From assembly GCA_963677165.2 (NCBI GenBank), contig CAXXSX010000002.1, positions 682,001-746,000 on the forward strand: a stretch of DNA of 64,000 bases, read 5' to 3'. A program made the position numbers and the translations under genes. The notes under the pieces were generated by a model. It saw only the letters and a list, made by a program, of their open reading frames with translations, was not told the origin of the DNA and did no database searches. The stretch comes from JAFGXT01 sp963677165. Its GTDB lineage: Bacteria; Verrucomicrobiota; Lentisphaeria; Victivallales; SZUA-371. Positions 44,198 to 52,785 of this stretch are shown one piece after another (position 1 is the first letter of the stretch; each line of letters begins with the position of its first letter).

Positions 44198-45037
44198 ATG
44201 AATAAAAAATCAGTTGAAATCTTATCTCCGCCCAGTTATGTCGACGATGTTTTCTTCGATATGACTCGTTCCTGTCTGGCAAAAAATGTAATGGAGCACA
44301 GCCATGACTGTATTGAGATCGTGACTATTACAGAAGGGCACGGCTTCCATTGCTTCAATGGTATAACAAACAAATGCCTGGCGGGTTATGTATATATCAT
44401 CTTACCCGAGAACACCCATGAATTTACCGACTGCAAAGGAGTTCAACTCTATAACATATCCTGTACGCCGGACGTGCTGGATACCTTCGGCATTGATTCC
44501 TCGTTCTGGCACACCTGCCGCAACGCTTTTCGTAAAGGAAAACATAATATCAGCCTGAGTTTTGCCGGAAGGGAATTTTATGATTTATGTAAGCTTCTGG
44601 ATGCGATGTTTGAAGAATACTCCTCAAACGGTTCCCAGAGACAGCTGCATCTGCGCTCATTCTTCTCGCTGTTTTTCATGATACTGTCGCAAAAGTTTGC
44701 CAATGCCGCGCCTTCTCCGGAAGAAGAGTATCCCATGGGAAAAATCGCAGAATATATTGAGAAAAATTATAGCTCAAAAATTCAACTTGATAAACTTGCC
44801 CAGCTTGCCAGCTTGTCAAAAAGCCAACTGATCCGTCGTTTTCAGGCTGAATTCAAGACAACGCCAATCGCGTATCTGCTGGATTACCGTGTTCGTCAGG
44901 CAGCGGAAATATTGAAAAATACTCACAAAAGTATAAAAGAAACCGCCTTTTCTTGCGGTTTTAATGACTGCAACTATTTCATAAAACAGTTCAAAAAACG
45001 TTACGGAATCTCCCCCGGACTCTCGCGAAAATTCTAA
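44198..45037 (+). CDS. AraC-family transcriptional regulator
   Basis: 279 aa. N-terminal cupin-like sensor (MEHSHDCIEIVTITEGHGFH, VYIILPENTHEF) as in RhaR/RhaS-type proteins. The C-terminal double helix-turn-helix is IQLDKLAQLASLSKSQLIRR and IKETAFSCGFNDCNYFIKQF, ending RYGISPGLSRKF. No Shine-Dalgarno precedes the ATG and the promoter lies right against it, so the mRNA is probably leaderless. It is divergent from the GH78 and GH63-like genes and is their likely activator. Confidence 0.9.
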   Translation: MNKKSVEILSPPSYVDDVFFDMTRSCLAKNVMEHSHDCIEIVTITEGHGFHCFNGITNKCLAGYVYIILPENTHEFTDCKGVQLYNISCTPDVLDTFGIDSSFWHTCRNAFRKGKHNISLSFAGREFYDLCKLLDAMFEEYSSNGSQRQLHLRSFFSLFFMILSQKFANAAPSPEEEYPMGKIAEYIEKNYSSKIQLDKLAQLASLSKSQLIRRFQAEFKTTPIAYLLDYRVRQAAEILKNTHKSIKETAFSCGFNDCNYFIKQFKKRYGISPGLSRKF

Positions 45038-45227
45038 GAATAGTTAAGACTCCTGAGTCAGAAGCAGTATTTCTCCGGCTCTCATTATCCCTCTGAACCT
45101 TTCCGGATTATTGTTCCATTACATACCAAGTTATATATTCGAAAAATAACACCATTTGCGTTATTTTTACTGCATATTATATTTCAGTAACAAAATACAT
45201 ACATTGAAAAATTCTTTTTTATTAATT

Positions 45228-46406
45228 ATGATGGAAAAATTCGATACAAAACGCGCAAGATTGTTGAGTAATTTTTATCATATCATCAGTCAAAAGAAAG
45301 CAATCATCCCGAAGGTTGACAACATTCAAAACATACTTGTCGAAATTTGTGTCGTTGTATTTCTAATGTTGTTCACCGGCTGCACAAGTGCTCCAATATC
45401 CATCACTAGCGTGAAATATCCGGGATGCATTTGGAGTCCGCACCAGAATAATGCCAGCATTATTTCCCAGGACGGCGGACAGTCTTTTGCTGTTCCCGGA
45501 GGCTCTCTCTGGACGTTTGGCGATACTTTCCTTGGCAAACGAGACCTTCACGGCATTCCACATTTTAAGGGCGGCGCGATCTTCTGTTCCATCGCGTTTC
45601 TACCGGAAAAGGATAGGTCATTCCCTCCGGCTCTACGCTACAAAACGTGTCCAACTGGAATTGCGAATTCTCCCTTGTCGTTGCTCCGCGGAGAAAAAAA
45701 GGGAATACATATGCTTTGGCCGCTGGGAGGAATATATGTTCACGGCAAGAGTTATCTCTATTACTCGGTCATTCAGAAAACCGGAACCGGCTCCTGGGAT
45801 TTCAAAGGCATCGGTTCCGGCCTTGCCTACAGCAAAGATCCGATGGGGAATTACAAACGCTTGTGCCCGAATAATGACTGGCAGTTTCCAGTCGAGCCTT
45901 CACAAATAATAAAACATGGGCAGTGGCTTTACTTTTATGAAATCATAAAACGCGATAGTGCAACCGGAGCAGGACTGGCACGAGTTGAAGCCGATAAGAT
46001 CGGATTCCCGGAAGCTTACGAGTATTATAACCGTACCACCCGAAGCTTCAGCAAAGATAAGTCATCCCAGAGTATTATTGTTCCAGCGGCAGGACAAGTA
46101 TCGGTGGTATATAATAAGTACTGCAATGGCTGGCTAATGGCAACATCCAGCAACTTCTTCCATCCACGCCGTATCTGCTTGTATTTCTCCTCCGCTCCAG
46201 AAGGACCGTGGCTGTATATCGATAAAATAAAAACCCCGGAAAAATTCCAAGGGAAAAAAGTTGAGCTGGTTTACTGTACATTCATGCATCCTGAGCTGTT
46301 CAGAGAGAACGGAAAGATCATCAATCTAACATTCTCTCTCCATCTGCAGAATAGCGGGTTCGACGCTAACTGCGAAATGGCGGAAATTACCCTGAAACGC
46401 AAGTAA
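45228..46406 (+). CDS. beta-propeller lipoprotein, DUF4185/DUF5005-like
   Basis: 392 aa from the ATG at 45228. The hydrophobic segment VEICVVVFLMLFTGC ends in a lipobox (Cys about 51), though the stretch before it is unusually long, so the true start may lie further in. The mature part begins GCIWSPHQNNASI and has SLWTFGDTFLG, a hallmark of DUF4185/DUF5005 propeller proteins related to glycoside hydrolases, with propeller repeats such as WLYFYEIIKRD and GWLMATSSNFF. A surface-exposed glycan-active protein is likely. It stands alone between the AraC gene and mutY. Confidence 0.6.
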   Translation: MMEKFDTKRARLLSNFYHIISQKKAIIPKVDNIQNILVEICVVVFLMLFTGCTSAPISITSVKYPGCIWSPHQNNASIISQDGGQSFAVPGGSLWTFGDTFLGKRDLHGIPHFKGGAIFCSIAFLPEKDRSFPPALRYKTCPTGIANSPLSLLRGEKKGIHMLWPLGGIYVHGKSYLYYSVIQKTGTGSWDFKGIGSGLAYSKDPMGNYKRLCPNNDWQFPVEPSQIIKHGQWLYFYEIIKRDSATGAGLARVEADKIGFPEAYEYYNRTTRSFSKDKSSQSIIVPAAGQVSVVYNKYCNGWLMATSSNFFHPRRICLYFSSAPEGPWLYIDKIKTPEKFQGKKVELVYCTFMHPELFRENGKIINLTFSLHLQNSGFDANCEMAEITLKRK

Positions 46407-46507
46407 AAGCCTAGATATTTCAGCTAGAATTATCGGTCCAATAACTAATTATTAATGACAGTATTCATATTTGCAATAACACCATTTGATGATACATTTA
46501 GCGGATT

Positions 46508-47533
46508 ATGGAATTACGTGAAATAGTTAATCCGCTGCTGTCATGGTATCGGGAAAATGCCAGAGTTCTCCCCTGGCGCAGTAAAATTACTCCTTACCGA
46601 ACATGGATTTCTGAAATCATGCTCCAGCAAACCCGTGTCGAAACGGTCATCCCCTACTATGAACGGTTTCTGAACGAATTACCGGATATTGCCGCGCTGG
46701 CCTCAGTGCCGGAAGACCGGCTGCTGAAACTCTGGGAAGGGCTTGGCTATTATAGTCGCGCGCGAAATCTGCAAAAGGCCGCGAAGGTTATCATGGAAAA
46801 GTATAATGGTTCTTTTCCAGATTTTTACAAAGAGGTTCTGGCTCTACCCGGAATCGGCGAATATACAGCCGGAGCAATTTTATCAATCGCATTTGAAAAG
46901 CCATTTCCGGCAGTTGATGGCAATGTCATGCGGGTAATCTGTCGACTAACCGGTGACCGAAGCGATATTATGGAGAATAAGACCCGCAGCGCAATTCGCG
47001 ATGAACTTCAGCAGATATATCCGGCAAAAGACTGTGGCGATTTCACCCAGAGCCTGATGGAACTGGGTGCGACAGTCTGCCTGCCAAACGGAGCGCCTCT
47101 GTGTGAAAAATGTCCGTTAAAAAAACAATGTACCGCTCAGGCAGAAGACTCGATTATGAAAATCCCGGTAAAGAAGCAGCAGAAAGCCCGTAGAATCGAA
47201 CAGAAAACTGTATTACTGCTGGAATACGGTGATTATATCGCGGTCCGACAACGTCCTGACAAAGGTTTACTGGCGGGGCTCTGGGAGTTTCCAATGCTGG
47301 AGGGCTATGCCAATACCGCTGAAATCAAAAAATATCTGAATCAAATGGGCTGTCAGGTAGGAAATCTCAAAAAGGCAGATAGTGCAAAGCATATCTTTTC
47401 ACACTTGGAGTGGCATATGAAAGGATACATTGTACAATGTTCAGAAATGCCGTCGGAATTTACCTGGGTATCACGCAGTCAGTTAAAAAAAGACTTCGCC
47501 CTGCCCACCGCCTTAAAAGCATTCTCTAAATGA
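46508..47533 (+). CDS. mutY: A/G-specific adenine glycosylase MutY
   Basis: 341 aa. Removes adenine mispaired with 8-oxoguanine. The catalytic Glu36 is in SEIMLQQTRVETV, the helix-hairpin-helix is LPGIGEYTAGAIL, the catalytic Asp lies in AVDGNVMRV, and the four 4Fe-4S cysteines are in CLPNGAPLCEKCPLKKQC. The C-terminal Nudix-like 8-oxoG domain has LLAGLWEFPML and FSHLEWHMKGYIV. Housekeeping gene with full family length. Confidence 0.95.
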   Translation: MELREIVNPLLSWYRENARVLPWRSKITPYRTWISEIMLQQTRVETVIPYYERFLNELPDIAALASVPEDRLLKLWEGLGYYSRARNLQKAAKVIMEKYNGSFPDFYKEVLALPGIGEYTAGAILSIAFEKPFPAVDGNVMRVICRLTGDRSDIMENKTRSAIRDELQQIYPAKDCGDFTQSLMELGATVCLPNGAPLCEKCPLKKQCTAQAEDSIMKIPVKKQQKARRIEQKTVLLLEYGDYIAVRQRPDKGLLAGLWEFPMLEGYANTAEIKKYLNQMGCQVGNLKKADSAKHIFSHLEWHMKGYIVQCSEMPSEFTWVSRSQLKKDFALPTALKAFSK

Positions 47534-47665
47534 GATCGCAAAAAATCCATATAGACATGTTCTTATTGCGAATTGAATTTGTATATTTTCAGAGTTAGAT
47601 GTAATTTGATTTAAAGCGAATTATCCAATCTGACTATATTAGAAGTTTCTTTCTCGGGAGTCAAC

Positions 47666-48823
47666 ATGAAGTTAAGCGTCCAAATTCCATTATACAATAA
47701 AGAAGAACATATTGAAACAACCGTCCGTTCCGTAATGATGGCAGTCCCGGAAGATACAGAAATATACATCTACGATGATGGGTCGACTGATGGCTCCTAT
47801 GAGATCGTAGAACGTTTGTCAAAAGAAGATTCCAGAATACGGCTTGAAAAATCTCCCGTCAATACTCGATGGGAAGTATTATATCGTATGCTGCAGAACT
47901 CGAACTCAGAATACATCGCGTTTTTTGATGGCGATGATATCATGATTCCGGGCTATGTGAACCGGGCAATAAAGCTGCTTGATCAAAATCCTGACGCCGT
48001 GGCTGTTTATGGAAAAGATTTGCAGTGCACGCCAAATGCCGATGGAGTGTGGGAAGTACAGGGAACATTCGGTCATGAATTCAGCAACTTTAGAATGGCA
48101 TATTGCAGCATGATGAACCGGGGAACCCAGGTTGTTCGACGCGAACTGGTGTTGAAAAGCGATTATATGGAACGCAATTACCTCAGCGACGGCAGCATTG
48201 GCATCTCTCATGACTATACAATGGCAGTAAATATGCAGGAAGTCGGAAAAATCCTTTTCCTTGATGAATACGCACAATTATATCGGCGTCACGCAAACTC
48301 AGTCACAACTCAGGCCGGGCTAGCAGGACAGCATGAATCAAGAAAGAGTATCCAGAAATCCGGCCTGAAAAAATATACCCATCTCGTACAAGATGTCATC
48401 AACACAGGAAAACTCAATAAAAAAGACATTCCCTTAGTCATGTATTGTCTGGGACTTATCAGTGCCAATAGAACTCATCAGAGTCCCGATCAGTTAAATT
48501 ACCTTAAAATAGCCGAAAGAATTCAACCGGATGATTTTTATGTTCAGATTTGTCTGGCAAACAATTATTTACTGAACAATCAACCGGAAAAAGCGTTAGA
48601 GCACTATCATAAATTTCTGGACATGAAATTGTACAATCCTCATCTCTTTTCACTGACATCAGGTGTAAATAAACTATTTGCCAGACACGGTATCAGTATT
48701 CCCGAAGGCAAACAATTCAAACAGAGAATTATCGAGAAAACGAAAAATGAGTTGGCTCTTCTGGGGAAAAAAATTCAGAGAATCAATTCCAGACTTCATA
48801 CAAATTTCGAGTTGAAGATTTAA
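47666..48823 (+). CDS. GT2 family glycosyltransferase with TPR-like tail
   Basis: 385 aa. The GT-A domain begins MKLSVQIPLYNKEEHIETTV with the nucleotide-binding YIYDDGSTDGSYEI and the metal motif YIAFFDGDD. About 95 C-terminal residues look helical and TPR-like (QICLANNYLLNNQPEKALEH). GGGAG precedes the ATG. No membrane helix, so it acts at the inner face of the membrane, probably in surface polysaccharide or glycoprotein synthesis. It is not beside other glycan-building genes, so the acceptor is unknown. Confidence 0.88.
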   Translation: MKLSVQIPLYNKEEHIETTVRSVMMAVPEDTEIYIYDDGSTDGSYEIVERLSKEDSRIRLEKSPVNTRWEVLYRMLQNSNSEYIAFFDGDDIMIPGYVNRAIKLLDQNPDAVAVYGKDLQCTPNADGVWEVQGTFGHEFSNFRMAYCSMMNRGTQVVRRELVLKSDYMERNYLSDGSIGISHDYTMAVNMQEVGKILFLDEYAQLYRRHANSVTTQAGLAGQHESRKSIQKSGLKKYTHLVQDVINTGKLNKKDIPLVMYCLGLISANRTHQSPDQLNYLKIAERIQPDDFYVQICLANNYLLNNQPEKALEHYHKFLDMKLYNPHLFSLTSGVNKLFARHGISIPEGKQFKQRIIEKTKNELALLGKKIQRINSRLHTNFELKI

Positions 48824-48837
48824 TTTTCCAATCCTTA

Positions 48838-49213
48838 CTACTGATGTTTTATATGGTAGAGCAAAATAGTTCGCGCAAACTCCAGTTTATTCTTTTCTCC
48901 CAGAAACAGGCGAACTTCATTATTACTTGATTCCTGATCTCCCAGAAGAGTTAAGTAATGCGTCTCGGCAGGGGTTCCGCGATTTCTCATTATGTATGTA
49001 CGAAATGTATGTACGAATTACCACATTTTTAATATCTTCAATGTTATATGTCTGAACCTTCTTAAGAGACTCCAGCGAGCTTGAACAAGTCAGCGTTTAA
49101 TCGGTTAAACACAATTTTTGATTTACCGAAGAAAATCCATAGAAAATAATAAAAACACTTACGGTTACGATTCCAAGTACAATCGGGTTCTTATCGTTTA
49201 CAAACTATTTCAT
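48838..49213 (-). pseudogene. decayed small membrane protein, broken by a 13-bp duplication
   Basis: The minus strand starts with ATG AAA TAG, then reads FVNDKNPIVLGIVTVSVFII and FYGFSSVNQKLCLTD (one membrane helix), a TAA, then CSSSLESLKKVQTYNIEDIK and NVVIRTYI. There a perfect 13-bp tandem duplication (48992-49004 and 49005-49017) throws the frame off. Deleting one copy restores MRNRGTPAETHYLTLLG and NNEVRLFLGEKNKLEFARTI to a stop at 48838. So one ancestral gene of about 120 codons with two nonsense codons and one frameshift. The C-terminal part resembles small PH-like membrane proteins, but I cannot name the family. Confidence 0.65.
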
Positions 49214-49286
49214 TTGTTTCTCTGAATTATCATAGAATCATTATATCTTTTTCACCGACAAACCATATATTATTAGCATTGTATCA

Positions 49287-49985
49287 ATGATGTTTTTTAG
49301 TAAAAAAAACAATGAAAATCACGGCTCATTAATTATGAATAAAATTTTTCAGAAAATGTATGAATTCAGTGAGAAAGATAATGCTTATATTATCAAACTC
49401 TCACTAAACTCATATCTGGATATGTTTAACCGGATCGACAACAATCCAATTAGTAAAAAAGACCTGAATCAAAGCGTTGTCAGTTATATTGAAGATTGTT
49501 CGGAAGATATCTCGCTGGATAAAAATATTATACTGGATATCAGAATAAAAAAAGATATTTACTCATCAGACCTTGAAACGCGCGCCCGGCATGGCCTGAT
49601 GAATTACTTTGAATACATGCAGGAATATCACAAGATGATCATGAAAAAGAAAGTCCGAACATCTCTGCTATTCATTATCCTTTTCATTATTCTTGCGACC
49701 CTGTCCTATTCCATTGATTCTTTCGCGATCAATTCGTTCTCTATTGACTCAAAAAGCATAATGTTCAGAACGTTTAAACAGGGAATATCGATCGGTTCAT
49801 GGGTATTTTTATGGGAGGCGATTGTTGGGATGACCATAAAATATAAACCTTCACGAATATTCTATTTATTCTACAAACGGCTAAAAAATGCCAAAGTTAT
49901 TTTCCACAACGCATCCCATTATCCCAGGCTATCACAAAACCGCAACCTGTCACTTCCCTTCAATCGGCAAATAAGAAAACGCTGA
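49287..49985 (+). CDS. two-helix membrane protein of unknown function
   Basis: 232 aa. A soluble N-terminal half (AYIIKLSLNSYLDMFNRIDN, VVSYIEDCSEDISLDKNIIL, RHGLMNYFEYMQEYH) is followed by helices TSLLFIILFIILATLSYSI and GISIGSWVFLWEAIVGMTI and a basic tail. I recognise the layout from an uncharacterised family with a consensus like 'DWDPSPFKRRDL...EDCAEDIPLKYPLEI...GIRNYFEY' next to two helices. The start may be the Met at 49335. It lies directly downstream of the decayed membrane gene on the opposite strand. Function unknown. Confidence 0.7.
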   Translation: MMFFSKKNNENHGSLIMNKIFQKMYEFSEKDNAYIIKLSLNSYLDMFNRIDNNPISKKDLNQSVVSYIEDCSEDISLDKNIILDIRIKKDIYSSDLETRARHGLMNYFEYMQEYHKMIMKKKVRTSLLFIILFIILATLSYSIDSFAINSFSIDSKSIMFRTFKQGISIGSWVFLWEAIVGMTIKYKPSRIFYLFYKRLKNAKVIFHNASHYPRLSQNRNLSLPFNRQIRKR

Positions 49986-49991
49986 CATTAT

Positions 49992-50777
49992 TCAAACTCC
50001 GGCAAGAATATCAGCGATGAATCTTGTCACCAGAAAATCGCAGGAAGCAAATGCTCCGCCGTGATCATGTCCGTTCAGGGAATGACAAGTCACATGATTA
50101 TGCCCGATCGCTTTCAAGCTGGCAGCCATAAAGGCGTTCTCTTCCGGACGTCCCGGCATATCAAGACCGGATTCCCCGGTCACCAGAAGTATCGGCGGCA
50201 AATCAGGTGACAGATAAGACATCGGAGCCAGTTCATCAATCACCGGATAAAATTGAGACGCGGAATATTTCAAATCTTCTTTCACCTTAAAATGCGTGGT
50301 CATCTGTCCGCTGATAAAAATCAGTCCGGCAGGAATTAGAGAAGAATAGCTGTATTTTACACCATATTCGGGATTCATGGTAACCAGAGCCGCCAAATAG
50401 GCTCCTGCCGACATCCCCCCGATAAAAACTTTTGCAGGACTGAAGTTATATTTATCAAGCTGATTAAAAATCCAGCCAATGGATATCGCGGCATCCTCAA
50501 TCGCTGCCGTTGCCAGACAAGCCGGACACACCCGGTAACGCATTTCGGCAACCGCGTTGTTCCCGTCATACACGCAGGAAGGACACTCAGTATGGTCGCC
50601 GACCATGCCACCGCCATGGAACCAGATAACCAGCGGGGTATCAGTTTTGTACTTCGGACAACTCAGATAACAGCTTTGCAGCGGATTGTTGTCATCAGTA
50701 AACGGCAGTGCTTCGTATGTATCGTATAATTCCTGATCAGGTTTGGAATAACCTTCCCATTCCGTATTCATATTCAT
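49992..50777 (-). CDS. alpha/beta-hydrolase, HSL-like carboxylesterase
   Basis: 261 aa, cytoplasmic. The oxyanion-hole motif HGGG is in LVIWFHGGGMVGD, the nucleophilic serine in FIGGMSAGAYLAAL, the acid in VTGESGLDMPGR and the His in NGHDHGG. This is the hormone-sensitive-lipase-like group, often acetylxylan or other sugar-ester esterases in glycan clusters. It precedes no obvious partner, but the next minus-strand gene upstream is also an esterase. Confidence 0.82.
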   Translation of the reverse strand: MNMNTEWEGYSKPDQELYDTYEALPFTDDNNPLQSCYLSCPKYKTDTPLVIWFHGGGMVGDHTECPSCVYDGNNAVAEMRYRVCPACLATAAIEDAAISIGWIFNQLDKYNFSPAKVFIGGMSAGAYLAALVTMNPEYGVKYSYSSLIPAGLIFISGQMTTHFKVKEDLKYSASQFYPVIDELAPMSYLSPDLPPILLVTGESGLDMPGRPEENAFMAASLKAIGHNHVTCHSLNGHDHGGAFASCDFLVTRFIADILAGV

Positions 50778-50904
50778 GTTTCCATTTCTATATGTTATAA
50801 CTTATGCATTATTGTATACAGTATACAGAGCATACCATAAAGTCAATGGCAACATATCTTATACAATTAATTTTTGTATGATTGAAGCACTTGAAACACC
50901 CCGT

Positions 50905-52287
50905 TTAAAAAGGTTCGGTTGACGGAGAATTGAGTTCTCCGATTGTCGTGCCTTTGGTTTTGACTTTACGCTTAAATACCCTGCCGCCAGATTCCGCATA
51001 AAGAATGGAATTGTCTGAACCGCCGAATGCCACTTTGTCGACCGGAAGATGTCCCGGTAACGGTAAAATCGTGTTGTTATGTCCGCGCGAAGAGAAAGTC
51101 TGAATTCCCAGTTGAGTTGCCGCATAAAGCCGGTCCTGCGTATCAACGCAGATACCCGTTGCTCCTAGAAGAATGCAGTCATCGGCAATATGGAGATGAG
51201 CGTGGGCAAAGCGGTCAGTCAGCGAGCCGTCGGGCTGAATCGCCATCGCATCGATAAAGCGACGGCCGACGGCGGCGATGTACAACAGCCAGCCGTCACT
51301 GGACAGAGCCAGACCGGAAATCGGATAGCCAGTATCACCAACCAGCGTTTTGGTTCCATCTTCACGGTTCAGCCAGATTTTATTTTGATCATAAGAATAG
51401 CTGCCGACATCAACCGTTGGAATCAGAGGGGTCGGCATAGCGTCATTCGTTGAAGTCCACGGTTCTTCGGGCATGACGATATCGGCAACGCGGGGAGGAA
51501 GTCCCAGAGCTTTTACCGGCTGAGTCTGCCAGTCTTGCCACAGGAACCGCATAGCGCGTTCGAATACCGTGATCTCCTGATAACCGGCCCCATGCAAACC
51601 GTCCTGAAAAGTCTCAAAAGCAAAGTCGTAACCGGCATGCTTCATGGCGGCTTCAGCGGATAACGCTTCCAGATACCAGTCGCCAGCGGAGTTATGCATA
51701 TCATCGGTACCGACTATCATGTAGGCACGGATCGGTTTGGTTTCATACTTACGCATCAGGACGGTCATGGAATCACCACCGCGGAACGAAGAAAACGTTG
51801 GACTGCTCATATAAACGCGACGGAAGAAGTCATTGCGTTCCCAGGCGGCGTTCCAGGAACAGATTCCACCGGAAGAACAACCACTGATCAGGTGCATGTC
51901 AGGCGAGTCAGAAATATTCAACCCGAATTCTTTTTTAATAAAAGGCAGCAGTTCTTCAATGATAAAATTGGCATAATTTGGACCGAGCCCGTCATATTCC
52001 TGCGAACGGGTCGAACGCTGTTCACCATCCGGTCTGCTCGGCGGAAAAAATCCGGACTCAACGCCCAGGCCAATACACACCGGCATTGCGCCTTCGTCAA
52101 TTAAACGTTCAAACGCTTCCGGCGCTACGCCCAGCAGACTGTCCTGCTGTACATACAATGCCGCCGGTTTCGACGGATCGTATTGTGTCGGCACATAGAT
52201 ATGATAACGGTGAGTACTGCCGGGTAAAATTTTCGAACTGGTAAAATTCGGTTCACTATGATAAACCGTGCCTGTCTGGATTTCCAT
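50905..52287 (-). CDS. esterase fused to SMP-30/gluconolactonase-like propeller
   Basis: 460 aa from the ATG at 52287 (GGAG six bases upstream; an upstream TTG is less likely). Residues 1-270 are an Fes/IroE-like esterase (PF00756 type): HRYHIYVPTQYDPSKPAALY, nucleophile Ser in ISGCSSGGICSWNAA, and DGLHGAGY for the His. Residues 300-450 are a beta-propeller of the SMP-30 kind with DTGYPISGLALSSDGWLLY, GATGICVDTQDRLYAAT and the closing VDKVAFGGSDNSILYAESGG. No signal peptide. The pairing suggests removal of an ester followed by lactone or sugar-acid handling. Confidence 0.82.
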   Translation of the reverse strand: MEIQTGTVYHSEPNFTSSKILPGSTHRYHIYVPTQYDPSKPAALYVQQDSLLGVAPEAFERLIDEGAMPVCIGLGVESGFFPPSRPDGEQRSTRSQEYDGLGPNYANFIIEELLPFIKKEFGLNISDSPDMHLISGCSSGGICSWNAAWERNDFFRRVYMSSPTFSSFRGGDSMTVLMRKYETKPIRAYMIVGTDDMHNSAGDWYLEALSAEAAMKHAGYDFAFETFQDGLHGAGYQEITVFERAMRFLWQDWQTQPVKALGLPPRVADIVMPEEPWTSTNDAMPTPLIPTVDVGSYSYDQNKIWLNREDGTKTLVGDTGYPISGLALSSDGWLLYIAAVGRRFIDAMAIQPDGSLTDRFAHAHLHIADDCILLGATGICVDTQDRLYAATQLGIQTFSSRGHNNTILPLPGHLPVDKVAFGGSDNSILYAESGGRVFKRKVKTKGTTIGELNSPSTEPF

Positions 52288-52392
52288 ATTCAACTCCTAG
52301 AGTAATTGCCTTAATATTCATTTCGAATACTGCTGGATCTTTTTGGTGTCTTTGGTTTTTAACAAGGGCAACATCAGCAGAATTCTGGCTTT

Positions 52393-52645
52393 TTAAAGTT
52401 TCAAATTGTCGGCTGAAATAAAGTCATATTTGTCATCGTTGAATTCACCATCACTTATTACCCATTCGCTACCACAACGGCTGCTGCTAACAATCACAAT
52501 CCCCCTTTCCGGGCAAAAACCGCACTCTTTATTCGTAATAACTAACAATAAAACACCCGACAAACCCAATCAATATGCTTCGAAGAGTAAAATATTTCAA
52601 ATTTTTAAAGTGTTGTTTGGCAGGAACAAACCTCGTTTTTTGCAT
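52393..52645 (-). pseudogene. frameshifted small membrane protein
   Basis: The minus strand starts at an ATG (52645) preceded by AGGA and reads MQKTRFVPAKQHFKNLKYFT, LRSILIGFVGCFIVSYYE, stop at 52529. Another frame continues from about 52545 with TNKECGFCPERGIVIVSSSR, CGSEWVISDGEFNDDKYDFI and SADNLKL to a stop at 52393. Joined, they give one ~80-residue single-pass membrane protein. The lesion would be a small indel near 52530-52545. Both halves look protein-like but neither has a recognised family. Confidence 0.42.
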
Positions 52646-52785
52646 TTATCCTGAGTTTTCCCAAATAACACGTAACAAAGGAAGGCTTTTATTTGTAAAT
52701 GCAGGAAATTCATTTAAACTAATAAGGAATAATAAACTATCATCCCCCCGGTGGGGATTTACATTCTCGATTTACAGGTGAACAA
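52646..52785. other. leader of the acyl-CoA ligase gene with short hairpin
   Basis: ATCCCC and GGGGAT at 52742-52758 form a 6-bp stem around CCGGT about 28 bases before the ATG. A short plus-strand frame spanning this region does not read like protein. No other feature seen. Confidence 0.35.
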
